From NCBI GenBank assembly GCA_002499705.1, contig DAMU01000037.1, forward strand, positions 1 to 11,023: a DNA stretch of 11,023 nucleotides. Reading direction: 5' to 3'. Below the pieces are notes generated by a model. It worked only from the letters and a program-made list of their open reading frames with translations, was not told where the DNA came from and did no database searches. Source of the stretch: Euryarchaeota archaeon UBA91. GTDB taxonomy: Archaea > Thermoplasmatota > Poseidoniia > Poseidoniales > Poseidoniaceae. Below, piece by piece: positions 1 to 6,765 of the stretch (position 1 is the stretch's first letter; every line of letters begins with the position of its first letter). The position numbers were made by a program, and so were the translations under genes.

Positions 1-795
1 GGTCTCGAAGTTATCGAAGATTGCGACCTTGGAGCACTCGGTGATTCCGCTCGAATTGCCACACTCCGTTTACTCAAAGCAGAACGTGCCCCTTCAGGTA
101 AACTTCCTCTTATTGCTGATAGGGATTTAACGGGCGTTTACATTCATGAAGCGCTCGGACATCCCTGCGAGGCTGATTTGGTTGCTGCAGGCGATTCATG
201 CCTTGACGGAAAACTCGGGCAAACCATCGGCAATGAAATTGTCACTGTTATTGACGACCCAACAATTCGAAGCGGATACGGGGCTCATCCAATCGACGAC
301 GAAGGTCTTGACACCCGTAAGAAAACATTGATCAAGAACGGAGTTCTTACCGAATACCTCAATCACCGAGAATCAGCTCACCACTTTGGAATTACACCCA
401 ATGCAGGTGCTCGTGCTCAAGATGGTTTACACCATCCATTGGTTCGAATGTCGAATACTTTGATTCAGGGTGGAACGCACAACGATATTGATGAATTGAT
501 GGAAGATATCCAGTATGGTGTTTACGCTTGCGGTTCTCGTGGTGGTCAAGTCGATACTGGTCGAGGCTCATTCCAATTCGCTGCTCAAGAAGCATGGTTG
601 ATTGAGAATGGAGAACTCACCCGTCCACTCAAGGACGTAAGTGTCAGTGGTCTAACCCTTCAAATTCTCAAAGATGTTGATGGACTTACTCGCGACTCTC
701 GTCTCGCTGCGCCTGGCTTCTGCGGTAAAGGTCAGACAGTCCCTGTTGGTGACGGCGGCCCTATCATGCGAATTTCTCAAGCATTGGTGGGATGA
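1..795 (+). CDS. tldD: TldD metalloprotease subunit, C-terminal part (start lies outside window)
   Basis: This is the C-terminal 264 residues of TldD, the catalytic half of the TldD/TldE zinc protease. In bacteria that heterodimer trims unfolded or modified peptides such as microcin B17 and the CcdA antitoxin; archaeal substrates are mostly unknown. The reading frame is open from base 1, so the N terminus is missing (the family is usually about 450-480 residues). The catalytic HExxxH motif appears as HEALGH at bases 145-162, followed by PCEAD. Near the C terminus are the family hallmarks GGQVDTGRGSF, the 'ENGE' turn, and a GFCGKGQTVPVGDGGP segment ending in LVG. The stop overlaps the start of pmbA in an ATGA arrangement, which suggests translational coupling and equal production of the two subunits. 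Identification is firm from motifs; substrate and regulation cannot be read here. Confidence 0.95.
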   Translation, partial: GLEVIEDCDLGALGDSARIATLRLLKAERAPSGKLPLIADRDLTGVYIHEALGHPCEADLVAAGDSCLDGKLGQTIGNEIVTVIDDPTIRSGYGAHPIDDEGLDTRKKTLIKNGVLTEYLNHRESAHHFGITPNAGARAQDGLHHPLVRMSNTLIQGGTHNDIDELMEDIQYGVYACGSRGGQVDTGRGSFQFAAQEAWLIENGELTRPLKDVSVSGLTLQILKDVDGLTRDSRLAAPGFCGKGQTVPVGDGGPIMRISQALVG

Positions 796-2201
796 ACATG
801 CTTCCAGATGACGCTGTTGACCGTATTGCCGAAGGGTGTCGAGAAATCGGAAATCTCTGCAAGAATCATGGTATTCAGCAATGGGAAGTAGTTGCCTCCC
901 AATCTTACGGTCACAGTATCGATATTGAAGCAGGTAAAATCTCTCTTGCAGCAGGTGGAGGAGAAGGCGGATATGGAATTCGAGTCGTCGAAGATGGACG
1001 ATTTGGATATGCCTATCTGGTCGACTTAGCTTCTGCTGACTATGCCATACAACAAGCTCGTGACATTGCTAAGGTTTCGCCTTCCGTAGCCGGTTTTACG
1101 CTTCCAAGCGAACAAGAAGCAGAACAAGTCCACGGGTTGTTTGACAAAACTATTCTAGACATTGGCCCTGAGGACCTCTTGGAACAAGCAGACTCAATTT
1201 TGAGTGAAGTTGCTTCTCTTGATGAGCGGGCGGTTGTTACCGGCGGTGGATTAGGTGTTGGAGCAAGTGCGGGAGCAATTCTCTCCAGTGAAGGAATTGA
1301 ATCAAGCGGCGTTACGACTTCACACGGAATTGGCGTTCAAGTTTCAATTGAAGCAGACGATGAATTGACCAGTTCTTATGAGGGTGAATCAAGCCGTCAA
1401 CGCTTACAACATGTTCCAGATTGTGTATCTGTTGCTGTTGATTGGGCGCAAAAAACTCGAGGTCCTATTGAAGTCAATACCGAGGCTCATGATACACCAG
1501 TTTTGATGACCAGCAAAGGCTTCTCACCTCTTTTTTCAATGGTTGTGCCATCAGCGATACGTGGTGACCGCTTGGTGAGAAACGAATCCTTCTGGTCTGG
1601 AAAACAAGGTGAAATTGTACTCGCTAACGACCTTACCCTCATTGATGACGGCAGATTGGAAGGTGGCAAATCCGCTTCTGCTCGTGATGGAGAAGGTGTC
1701 CCGACTCGTCGCCAAACCCTTGTCGACCAAGGACGTCTTGTTGGTTCGCTGTGGTCGACTCGCGACGCAGCCCAACAGGTTGCAGAAGGACGCATTGAAC
1801 ATGCGCAAACCAACGGTTGTGCCGTCCGTGGAGGTCATCAAAGCCCTCCAAGCACAGGTTGCTCAGACCTTCAAATGACTTCAAGTCTCAAAAGTTCATC
1901 CCAAGATGCCTTGCTTGAACGCATGGGAGAAGGATACATTGTTCACAGCGTCATGGGTGCTCACACAGCCAATCCTACCAGTGGCGATTTTTCTGTTACA
2001 ACCAGTACACTGCTAAGAGTTGAAGATGGAGAAATCATTGGCCCTGTCAAGCAAGCGGGCTTGTCAGGTAACCTTGCAAAGGCCCTCTCTAATGATGTTC
2101 ATCTTGGAGATGAAGTTCGCGTACAAGGCTCATATTCCTCTGGCAACATGCATCTCCCGGATGTCTTACTGATGCAGGGTCTTCGCATCAATCCGGTCTA
2201 A
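792..2201 (+). CDS. pmbA: PmbA/TldE, non-catalytic partner of TldD
   Basis: This 469-residue protein belongs to the same superfamily as TldD but lacks the HExxxH zinc motif, as is typical of PmbA/TldE. It pairs with TldD to form the active peptide-degrading heterodimer. Family signatures include a glycine-rich N-terminal stretch (GGGEGGYGIRVV near residue 55), RDGEGVPTRRQTLVDQGRL around 298-316, and the C-terminal GAHTANPTSGDFSV followed by DGEIIGPVKQAGLSGN. Length is slightly above the usual 440-450 residues. The ATG at 792 overlaps the tldD stop. A second in-frame ATG at 798 is a plausible alternative, because a GGTG element at 786-789 is better spaced for it. The gene is followed by a 190-base gap, so the tldD-pmbA unit probably ends here. 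Confidence 0.93.
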   Translation: MNMLPDDAVDRIAEGCREIGNLCKNHGIQQWEVVASQSYGHSIDIEAGKISLAAGGGEGGYGIRVVEDGRFGYAYLVDLASADYAIQQARDIAKVSPSVAGFTLPSEQEAEQVHGLFDKTILDIGPEDLLEQADSILSEVASLDERAVVTGGGLGVGASAGAILSSEGIESSGVTTSHGIGVQVSIEADDELTSSYEGESSRQRLQHVPDCVSVAVDWAQKTRGPIEVNTEAHDTPVLMTSKGFSPLFSMVVPSAIRGDRLVRNESFWSGKQGEIVLANDLTLIDDGRLEGGKSASARDGEGVPTRRQTLVDQGRLVGSLWSTRDAAQQVAEGRIEHAQTNGCAVRGGHQSPPSTGCSDLQMTSSLKSSSQDALLERMGEGYIVHSVMGAHTANPTSGDFSVTTSTLLRVEDGEIIGPVKQAGLSGNLAKALSNDVHLGDEVRVQGSYSSGNMHLPDVLLMQGLRINPV

Positions 2202-2391
2202 GTCCTCAGTGACTTGATTTGATATTCTTGAGAAAGGAAAAATCTTCACGGCATTCTTTATGACCCGTCGTCTCTCCTCTAAGTATCCATGGAGGTCAAG
2301 GGAGTGTACAGTCTCAACCAAATCGCACGAAAGCCCGCAGCCTGTTCTCCGTACAGGCCCCGAACGAATACGCCTGGCGGAGGTCATTGCG
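2202..2391. promoter_or_regulatory. Non-coding gap between pmbA and rpa; probable rpa promoter/leader region
   Basis: No convincing gene lies here. One frame stays open from 2260 into rpa, but the 44 residues it would add look like random basic sequence, and a good SD sits right before the later ATG. The stretch contains AT-rich segments around 2215-2260 that could hold a TATA element, although I see no clear one. A small inverted repeat with 6-base arms occurs at 2340-2345 and 2353-2358 (GCCTGT / ACAGGC, 7-base loop). This is the largest intergenic space in the window and the natural place for the promoter of the RPA operon. That role is inferred from position only. Confidence 0.4.
2379..2384 (+). 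promoter_or_regulatory. Shine-Dalgarno site fixing the rpa start
   Basis: GGAGGT is followed by 7 bases and then ATG at 2392. It decides the start in favour of 2392 over an in-frame ATG at 2260. Confidence 0.7.
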
Positions 2392-4089
2392 ATGTCTGAA
2401 AAGTATGAAACGCACGTTAAATCAATACTTGCAGAATGTCCGGATGCAGATCCTGACGAAATTGCAGCAGCGTTTGAGAAATACGAAAAGGAATTCTTTA
2501 TTCCTCCTCAAGATGCAATGCGCTCTATTCTTCGTCGATTCAAAGGAGAAACTACGCCTACACCTTCTGCTGGAACCCCAGGCACATCCTCGTCTTCAAG
2601 TCCGAAGCCTACTCGTAAAGTGAGTCGATTAAATGAACTCAAAGGCGATGACCGTGACATAGAAATTGAAGTTGAAATCATTTCTCATAACATTCGTGAC
2701 CAAACGATTCGCGGAGAACAAAAGCAAATTGCTTTTGGCCTCTTAGAAGATAATCCTTGGGAGGAAAATGGCGAGAAAAATCGTTGGGAATACAAAGACT
2801 GGGGGCCAAATTCCAATATCACTCCGGGTTCTGTAGTTCGAATTGAAGGCGCTTCTGTGAACGAATATCAGGGAAAGATGTCGTTGAATATCAATCAATC
2901 AACCCGTATAGCAGTCGTTCGCGAAGGCACTCGTCCAGTGGTTGCACCTGGTGAACCTCAAGCCATTTCTACCCTTCCTGCAGAAGGCTATGTGTGCGTT
3001 GTGGGTCGTATTCTCGCATCTCGAGCCGATCAGATTCATCGCAAGGACGGTTCAGGCTCTATCGATATCGTTCGAGGGCGCATGGCTGACGAAACTGGGA
3101 CAATTGGTTTCCTTTCATGGGAGCCGTTTGAACACGAGGTAGGAACGCTGCTCAAAATTGAAGGAGCCCAAGTTCGAACATTCCGTGACACACCAGAACT
3201 GAATTTTGGTCGAACTTCCAAAATTGAGATTTACCACGACAAGAATTTTGCGGACACTGAAGCCCTTAATGAGCAAACAGTTCTCACCATTTCTGAATTG
3301 CGAGATGGTGCCCGTGACGTTGATGCGGTTGTTCAAATCACTGAATGGGCAAAACGCTCGTTCACTCGAGATGGAGAAGAACGCTTCCTTTGGTCTGGTC
3401 AAATTGCTGACCCAACTGGACGTTGCCGAATGAGTGCTTGGAATGAATTGCCGATTACTGAAGACCAGTTACCTGTTACTGTTCGCCTCAAAGGAGTGCG
3501 TGTACGGGCCTGGCAAGGTGTTCCAGACATTACTGTCGATAACACTGACCAAGTCGAGATACTTGATTCACCGCCTTGGGATAGCGAATTAGATTTGAAA
3601 AATCACACGGTCGAGGTTCCTTTGAATGAACTTGCGAGCGGCTCAAGTCGCGTTGGTATCTCCACCAGTGGTGTTGTGGTCAGCGTCCGTGAAGATTCAG
3701 GCTTTATTCTGCGATGTACAGAATGTCGTAGAGTCCTGCGTGATGGAGCATGTGCTGAACACGGAACTAATGAAGGAAACAGCGATATTCGTCTTCGCTT
3801 AGCGATTGATGATGGACGTTCCAGTGTATCTCTTTTAATCAACAAAGAAGCTACTCTTTCCCTTCTAGGAATGGATGAATCCCAACTTCAAGAAGCTGTC
3901 AATGAATCAGGACAAGTTGCCTTTGTTCAATCCTTGCGCAGTAAACTCTTGGGCCGTACAATAAATGCTTCTGGTCGAACAATTGTTGATGAGCAAGGTG
4001 CTATGTTGCTTGCAGATGGTGCCTCGATGGTTGAAGAAGATGCAGGATTACGTGCGACTGAAATTCGTGCACAATGGAGGGTTGCTTAA
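2392..4089 (+). CDS. rpa: Replication protein A (multi-OB-fold ssDNA-binding protein with zinc motif)
   Basis: This 565-residue protein is an archaeal RPA, which coats single-stranded DNA during replication, repair and recombination. Residues 1-52 form a small helical domain that starts MSEKYETHVKSIL and ends in IPPQDAMRSILRRF, as in other archaeal RPAs. A Ser/Thr/Pro-rich linker follows (about 53-75). Then come repeated OB-fold units at roughly 75-175, 188-283 and 295-392, with recurring patterns such as 'D.TG.I/C...W' and 'V.+.G..V+...G..++...'. The last unit (about 405-540) contains C442-x2-C445-x8-C454-x2-H457, a zinc-binding motif typical of the RPA large subunit. The SD at 2379-2384 sets the start. 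The stop overlaps the next gene's ATG (TAATG), so both are likely made together. OB-fold borders are estimated by eye. Confidence 0.9.
   Translation: MSEKYETHVKSILAECPDADPDEIAAAFEKYEKEFFIPPQDAMRSILRRFKGETTPTPSAGTPGTSSSSSPKPTRKVSRLNELKGDDRDIEIEVEIISHNIRDQTIRGEQKQIAFGLLEDNPWEENGEKNRWEYKDWGPNSNITPGSVVRIEGASVNEYQGKMSLNINQSTRIAVVREGTRPVVAPGEPQAISTLPAEGYVCVVGRILASRADQIHRKDGSGSIDIVRGRMADETGTIGFLSWEPFEHEVGTLLKIEGAQVRTFRDTPELNFGRTSKIEIYHDKNFADTEALNEQTVLTISELRDGARDVDAVVQITEWAKRSFTRDGEERFLWSGQIADPTGRCRMSAWNELPITEDQLPVTVRLKGVRVRAWQGVPDITVDNTDQVEILDSPPWDSELDLKNHTVEVPLNELASGSSRVGISTSGVVVSVREDSGFILRCTECRRVLRDGACAEHGTNEGNSDIRLRLAIDDGRSSVSLLINKEATLSLLGMDESQLQEAVNESGQVAFVQSLRSKLLGRTINASGRTIVDEQGAMLLADGASMVEEDAGLRATEIRAQWRVA
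4076..4081 (+). promoter_or_regulatory. Shine-Dalgarno site inside the rpa 3' end for the RPA-associated gene
   Basis: GGAGGG lies 7 bases before the ATG at 4089, within the last codons of rpa. It favours 4089 over the in-frame ATG at 4074, which overlaps the SD itself. Confidence 0.65.
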
Positions 4090-5021
4090 TGCAATCTGGA
4101 ACTCGTGCAAAGCGCCAACCTGCATGGCATATGCTTGCTTCTGAATTTAGTGAAGCAACTCTTAACGAGAAAGGTTCAGGAGAATATGATCCCTCTTTCG
4201 TCATCACAAAACTCGGTGCAAAGGTAAACCGAGTGGTTGTTGCAGGTCTTTTAGAACGTCTTGAGGTAAGGGAAACTTCGAACGGATCAACGCTCTATCA
4301 AGGTCAAATGAGGGATCCTTCAGGACTGCATTATTTCTCAGTTGGAGACTATGCAAGTGAATCAATGCGCGAACTCACTCTTTCCTTGGTTGAAAAAACA
4401 GAAGTCGGAGAACCAGTTCTCCTGCTCATGGTTGCTAAGTCACGCTGGTATCAAACAGATGAAGGGGCGGTTTACACCTCTTTAAGGCCGGAAGAAGCCT
4501 GTGAAATCGATGCTCAACAATACGCTCTGTGGCTCACTCGAACGTGCGAAGATACGCTTCAACGAATGAAGTATTTCTCAGATTCACTTTCCGCTGAGCC
4601 TACGCGAGAAGGATTGCTAGCCGCTGAAATACCCGAGTATATGGTTGATGGACTGATTGTTTCTCGAAACCATTACGGCGAAATTGATACTGAAAATTAC
4701 ACGCTTAATATTATGCAAGCCCTCGATATCGCAGAAGGTCGTATGGAAGCTGCCAGTCAACCTGTAGCAGCGCCTACTGCCCCCGTTTCTGAGAGTGGCG
4801 ACGCTGAGGTAGCATCCGGCGGAGACTCGGAAGTCAAGGATTCGATTTTATCAATAATTGAGCAACTTGATCAAGGCGATGGCGTCGATTTTGAGACGGT
4901 CTTAACCAATGCAGTTGCTCGAGGATTTGACCGCAGTGTAGCCGAGGAAAAACTTGACGAACTTTCGAACGAAGGAACTCTTCATGAACCGAGATTCGGA
5001 TGGTTTAGAATCGTAGGGTGA
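4089..5021 (+). CDS. RPA-associated protein (OB fold plus C-terminal winged helix)
   Basis: This 310-residue protein matches the archaeal RPA-associated family (COG3390 type) found next to rpa. The N terminus has the conserved RQPAWHMLASEF and VITKLGAKVNRVVVAG segments that open this family. An OB fold covers about residues 37-140, including a 'DPSGLHYFSVGDY' strand-turn. A helical middle part follows, then a low-complexity Ala/Ser/Pro/Glu linker (about 220-247). Residues 247-310 look like a winged-helix domain (SIIEQLDQGDGVDFETV ... VAEEKLDELSNEGTLHEP ... GWFRIVG). It probably forms a complex with RPA on single-stranded DNA. The start is chosen at 4089, overlapping the rpa stop. The family assignment is confident; the detailed role in this organism is not known. 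Confidence 0.85.
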   Translation: MQSGTRAKRQPAWHMLASEFSEATLNEKGSGEYDPSFVITKLGAKVNRVVVAGLLERLEVRETSNGSTLYQGQMRDPSGLHYFSVGDYASESMRELTLSLVEKTEVGEPVLLLMVAKSRWYQTDEGAVYTSLRPEEACEIDAQQYALWLTRTCEDTLQRMKYFSDSLSAEPTREGLLAAEIPEYMVDGLIVSRNHYGEIDTENYTLNIMQALDIAEGRMEAASQPVAAPTAPVSESGDAEVASGGDSEVKDSILSIIEQLDQGDGVDFETVLTNAVARGFDRSVAEEKLDELSNEGTLHEPRFGWFRIVG

Positions 5022-5047
5022 TACTTTCCCAACCCAACATTGAAGAC

Positions 5048-5067
5048 CTTGCCACTGCGTGGCCAAG
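5048..5067 (+). other. Small hairpin between the RPA operon and the pilus-motor cluster
   Basis: CTTGCCAC, loop TGC, then GTGGCCAAG can pair as a stem of 5 plus 3 base pairs with one bulged C. It lies 26 bases after the stop of the RPA-associated gene and just before the SD (GAGGT, 5071-5075) of the next gene. It could mark the end of one transcript or structure the leader of the next, but it lacks a following T-tract. Confidence 0.3.
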
Positions 5068-5080
5068 ATAGAGGTCTCTT

Positions 5081-5434
5081 ATGGCTGGTATCGATTTTTT
5101 TATTCGCCCCGCATCCGGAACAACCAGTGCAGATTGGGTTCGTATCGCTAATTGTGACATGAAAGTCCGCCTTACACGCCGACTTACTCGTACGATAATC
5201 CGAGGCGAAGAAGGCGACGACCTTCACGATGAAGGTTCTGAATCAGCTGCTTACACAGTGTCTGGCGAAATCTCACTTGATGACTACAAACGGATTTTGG
5301 CAATGTTCCGTTCTGGCCAACCCTACATTCACGATCCATATGAAGAACGAGATGTAAAAGTCATTTTTGCATCTATGGAATACGACGGTTCAAATGAAAT
5401 GTTTAGTTTTGAATTCTTGGAAGATATTGTTTGA
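5081..5434 (+). CDS. Small soluble protein of unknown function heading the pilus-motor cluster; phage-tail-like pattern
   Basis: I do not recognise this 117-residue protein with certainty. It has no signal peptide and no membrane segment. It begins MAGIDFFIRPASG and appears rich in beta strands, with a central basic stretch (VRLTRRLTRTIIRG), a charged loop (EEGDDLHDEGSE), then YTVSGEISLDDYKRILAMFRSG, a 'PYIHDPY' turn, and strands ending FSFEFLEDIV. The order 'strand with V-x-G, short helix, G-x-P-x-x-x-x-P, strand, F-x-x-E-F-x-E at the end' recalls phage tail and baseplate proteins related to the DNA-circularization N-terminal domain and P2 gpU-like families. That similarity is by eye only. 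The start at 5081 has a GAGGT SD five bases upstream. Its stop overlaps the SD of the next gene, so it very likely belongs to the motor operon. Confidence 0.7.
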   Translation: MAGIDFFIRPASGTTSADWVRIANCDMKVRLTRRLTRTIIRGEEGDDLHDEGSESAAYTVSGEISLDDYKRILAMFRSGQPYIHDPYEERDVKVIFASMEYDGSNEMFSFEFLEDIV

Positions 5435-5443
5435 GGTGAGACT

Positions 5444-6025
5444 ATGCGAAAGTTGGATGAGCAGAGAGAAGTTCTCTATGTCATCCGCACATTGGACGTA
5501 TTGATGTCTTCAGGCGTAGGTCTTGAAGCCGCTATTCACACGATTGGTAGCGGTGGCTACGGTATTATTTCCGAAGACTTTTCATCCATGATGAAGCGCT
5601 TGCAAAAGGGAAGCAGCCGTGGGCTTGGTCCTGAGTTGAAGGGTTTGATGAGTAAAGCAGATTCTGAAGGATACCGTCGTCTGCTTAACACAATGTACAC
5701 CAACGTTACTCAAAACACAGACATTATTGAAACGATTCGAAAACAAGGTACTCGAATGGAAAACGAACGCAGTGAATCGGTTGAAAAGTATATCGAAGAG
5801 CTTGGTGCAGTCCCTGAGACTTTGCTCTCTATCGGAATGATTGGTCCAATTATCCTTGCTATTGCCGGACTTGTACCTCAACTGATGAGTGGCGATTTAG
5901 GCGCATTCATGCAACTGCCCCCAACCTCTACCATCAACACGGTCGTAAATTCGGGCTTAGTGCTGACATTGGTTGGCATGTTTATGATTGGTTTGAAGGC
6001 ACACACAAAGGACCCTGGGTTGTGA
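5444..6025 (+). CDS. Type II/IV secretion platform protein (T2SSF domain), TadC/FlaJ-half-like
   Basis: This 193-residue membrane protein carries one T2SSF (GspF) domain at about residues 8-120, beginning LYVIRTLDVLMSSGVGLEAAI and including the helix NTDIIETIRKQGTRMENER that precedes the first membrane helix. Two membrane segments follow, near 126-147 (TLLSIGMIGPIILAIAGLVP) and 165-186. In type IV filament machines such proteins form the inner-membrane platform on which the ATPase acts. It is short and has no N-terminal membrane helix, unlike TadB/TadC (around 300 residues) or archaellar FlaJ (around 550 residues, two domains). With the next gene it probably makes a two-part platform. The SD GAGGTGAG (5433-5440) starts inside the preceding stop codon, so translation is likely coupled. 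Confidence 0.8.
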   Translation: MRKLDEQREVLYVIRTLDVLMSSGVGLEAAIHTIGSGGYGIISEDFSSMMKRLQKGSSRGLGPELKGLMSKADSEGYRRLLNTMYTNVTQNTDIIETIRKQGTRMENERSESVEKYIEELGAVPETLLSIGMIGPIILAIAGLVPQLMSGDLGAFMQLPPTSTINTVVNSGLVLTLVGMFMIGLKAHTKDPGL

Positions 6026-6029
6026 TTTA

Positions 6030-6761
6030 ATGATATTCGGAATCATTGAAACCTTTAATGACAACCTTCTGCTGTTGGTGCTTGTAGTCTTTGGAATTGC
6101 AAGTGCTGCTGGAGGTATTCCTCCAATGAGAGAGAGAAGTAGACGCCGTTCTATAGAGAACGCCCTCCCCTCGTTACTTGAATCACTTTCTGATTCAGTC
6201 GGCGCTGGACGTGGTATTCAAGAAGCAATGATGGAACAATCTCGAACACTTCCAGGAATACTTGGAAAATTACTCAAAGAAACGCTCGAAGAAAGCCACT
6301 CTTCTTCGTTTGACGCCGCACTTGCCGCTTTTTCTGCCAAAACTCGTTCTTCACAAGTCCAACGTGTGATGGTGCTTATCGAAACCGCTATCGAGCAAGA
6401 TGCTCCTCTGCAAGGCGTACTTTCCGATTTAGCAATGGATTACCAACGCTTGAATGACCTGATGAATAAGCGTGAAGAAGAACTCCTTGGTCGAGGAATT
6501 CTCATCGTTTTGTTCATCAGCGTAGGTTTGCCAATTCTCATCGCTTTTATTGTTGGTCTTTTCGCTCCAGCAAGTAAAGGTTTCCAAATTGATTCATTCA
6601 ATACGACTTTCTCTCTCTTCTTTGGAGCAGCATCGGCAATTGCGATTGGAGTTTCAGGTCGCATGCTCGGACGATTCAAAGATGCACTTTGGTGGATGCC
6701 GGGTTGGATTGCACTTTCTATGGGCCTTTATCTTGGGGCAGTAATTATGGTTGGAGGATGA
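6030..6761 (+). CDS. Type II/IV secretion platform protein (T2SSF domain), TadB/FlaJ-half-like
   Basis: This 243-residue protein is the second platform subunit. A membrane helix at about residues 12-30 is followed by a basic segment (RERSRRR), then a T2SSF domain at about 43-150 (ALPSLLESLSDSVGAGRGIQEAM is the diagnostic opening helix pair). Further membrane helices lie near 156-178, 192-209 and 219-241. It follows the first platform gene by 4 bases, with a weak SD, and its stop lies 4 bases before the ATPase ATG. Together the two proteins carry the two T2SSF domains that a single archaellar FlaJ contains, so I infer a heteromeric platform like TadB-TadC. Which one is TadB or TadC cannot be settled by eye. 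Confidence 0.8.
   Translation: MIFGIIETFNDNLLLLVLVVFGIASAAGGIPPMRERSRRRSIENALPSLLESLSDSVGAGRGIQEAMMEQSRTLPGILGKLLKETLEESHSSSFDAALAAFSAKTRSSQVQRVMVLIETAIEQDAPLQGVLSDLAMDYQRLNDLMNKREEELLGRGILIVLFISVGLPILIAFIVGLFAPASKGFQIDSFNTTFSLFFGAASAIAIGVSGRMLGRFKDALWWMPGWIALSMGLYLGAVIMVGG
6753..6757 (+). promoter_or_regulatory. Shine-Dalgarno site deciding the ATPase start
   Basis: GGAGG is followed by 8 bases and ATG at 6766. It supports that ATG over an in-frame TTG at 6751, which would place the SD inside the gene. Confidence 0.65.
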
Positions 6762-6765
6762 AAAA

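Noticed and set aside
392..595. Minus-strand and alternate-frame open frames inside tldD, pmbA, rpa and the motor genes
   Set aside because: They lie wholly inside well-supported genes, lack start signals and have compositions typical of shadow frames.
2260..2391. N-terminal extension of RPA from an upstream in-frame ATG
   Set aside because: The added residues do not resemble RPA, and a strong SD with good spacing precedes the ATG at 2392.
6751..6765. TTG start for the secretion ATPase
   Set aside because: It would put the GGAGG site inside the coding region; the ATG at 6766 has this site at a normal distance.
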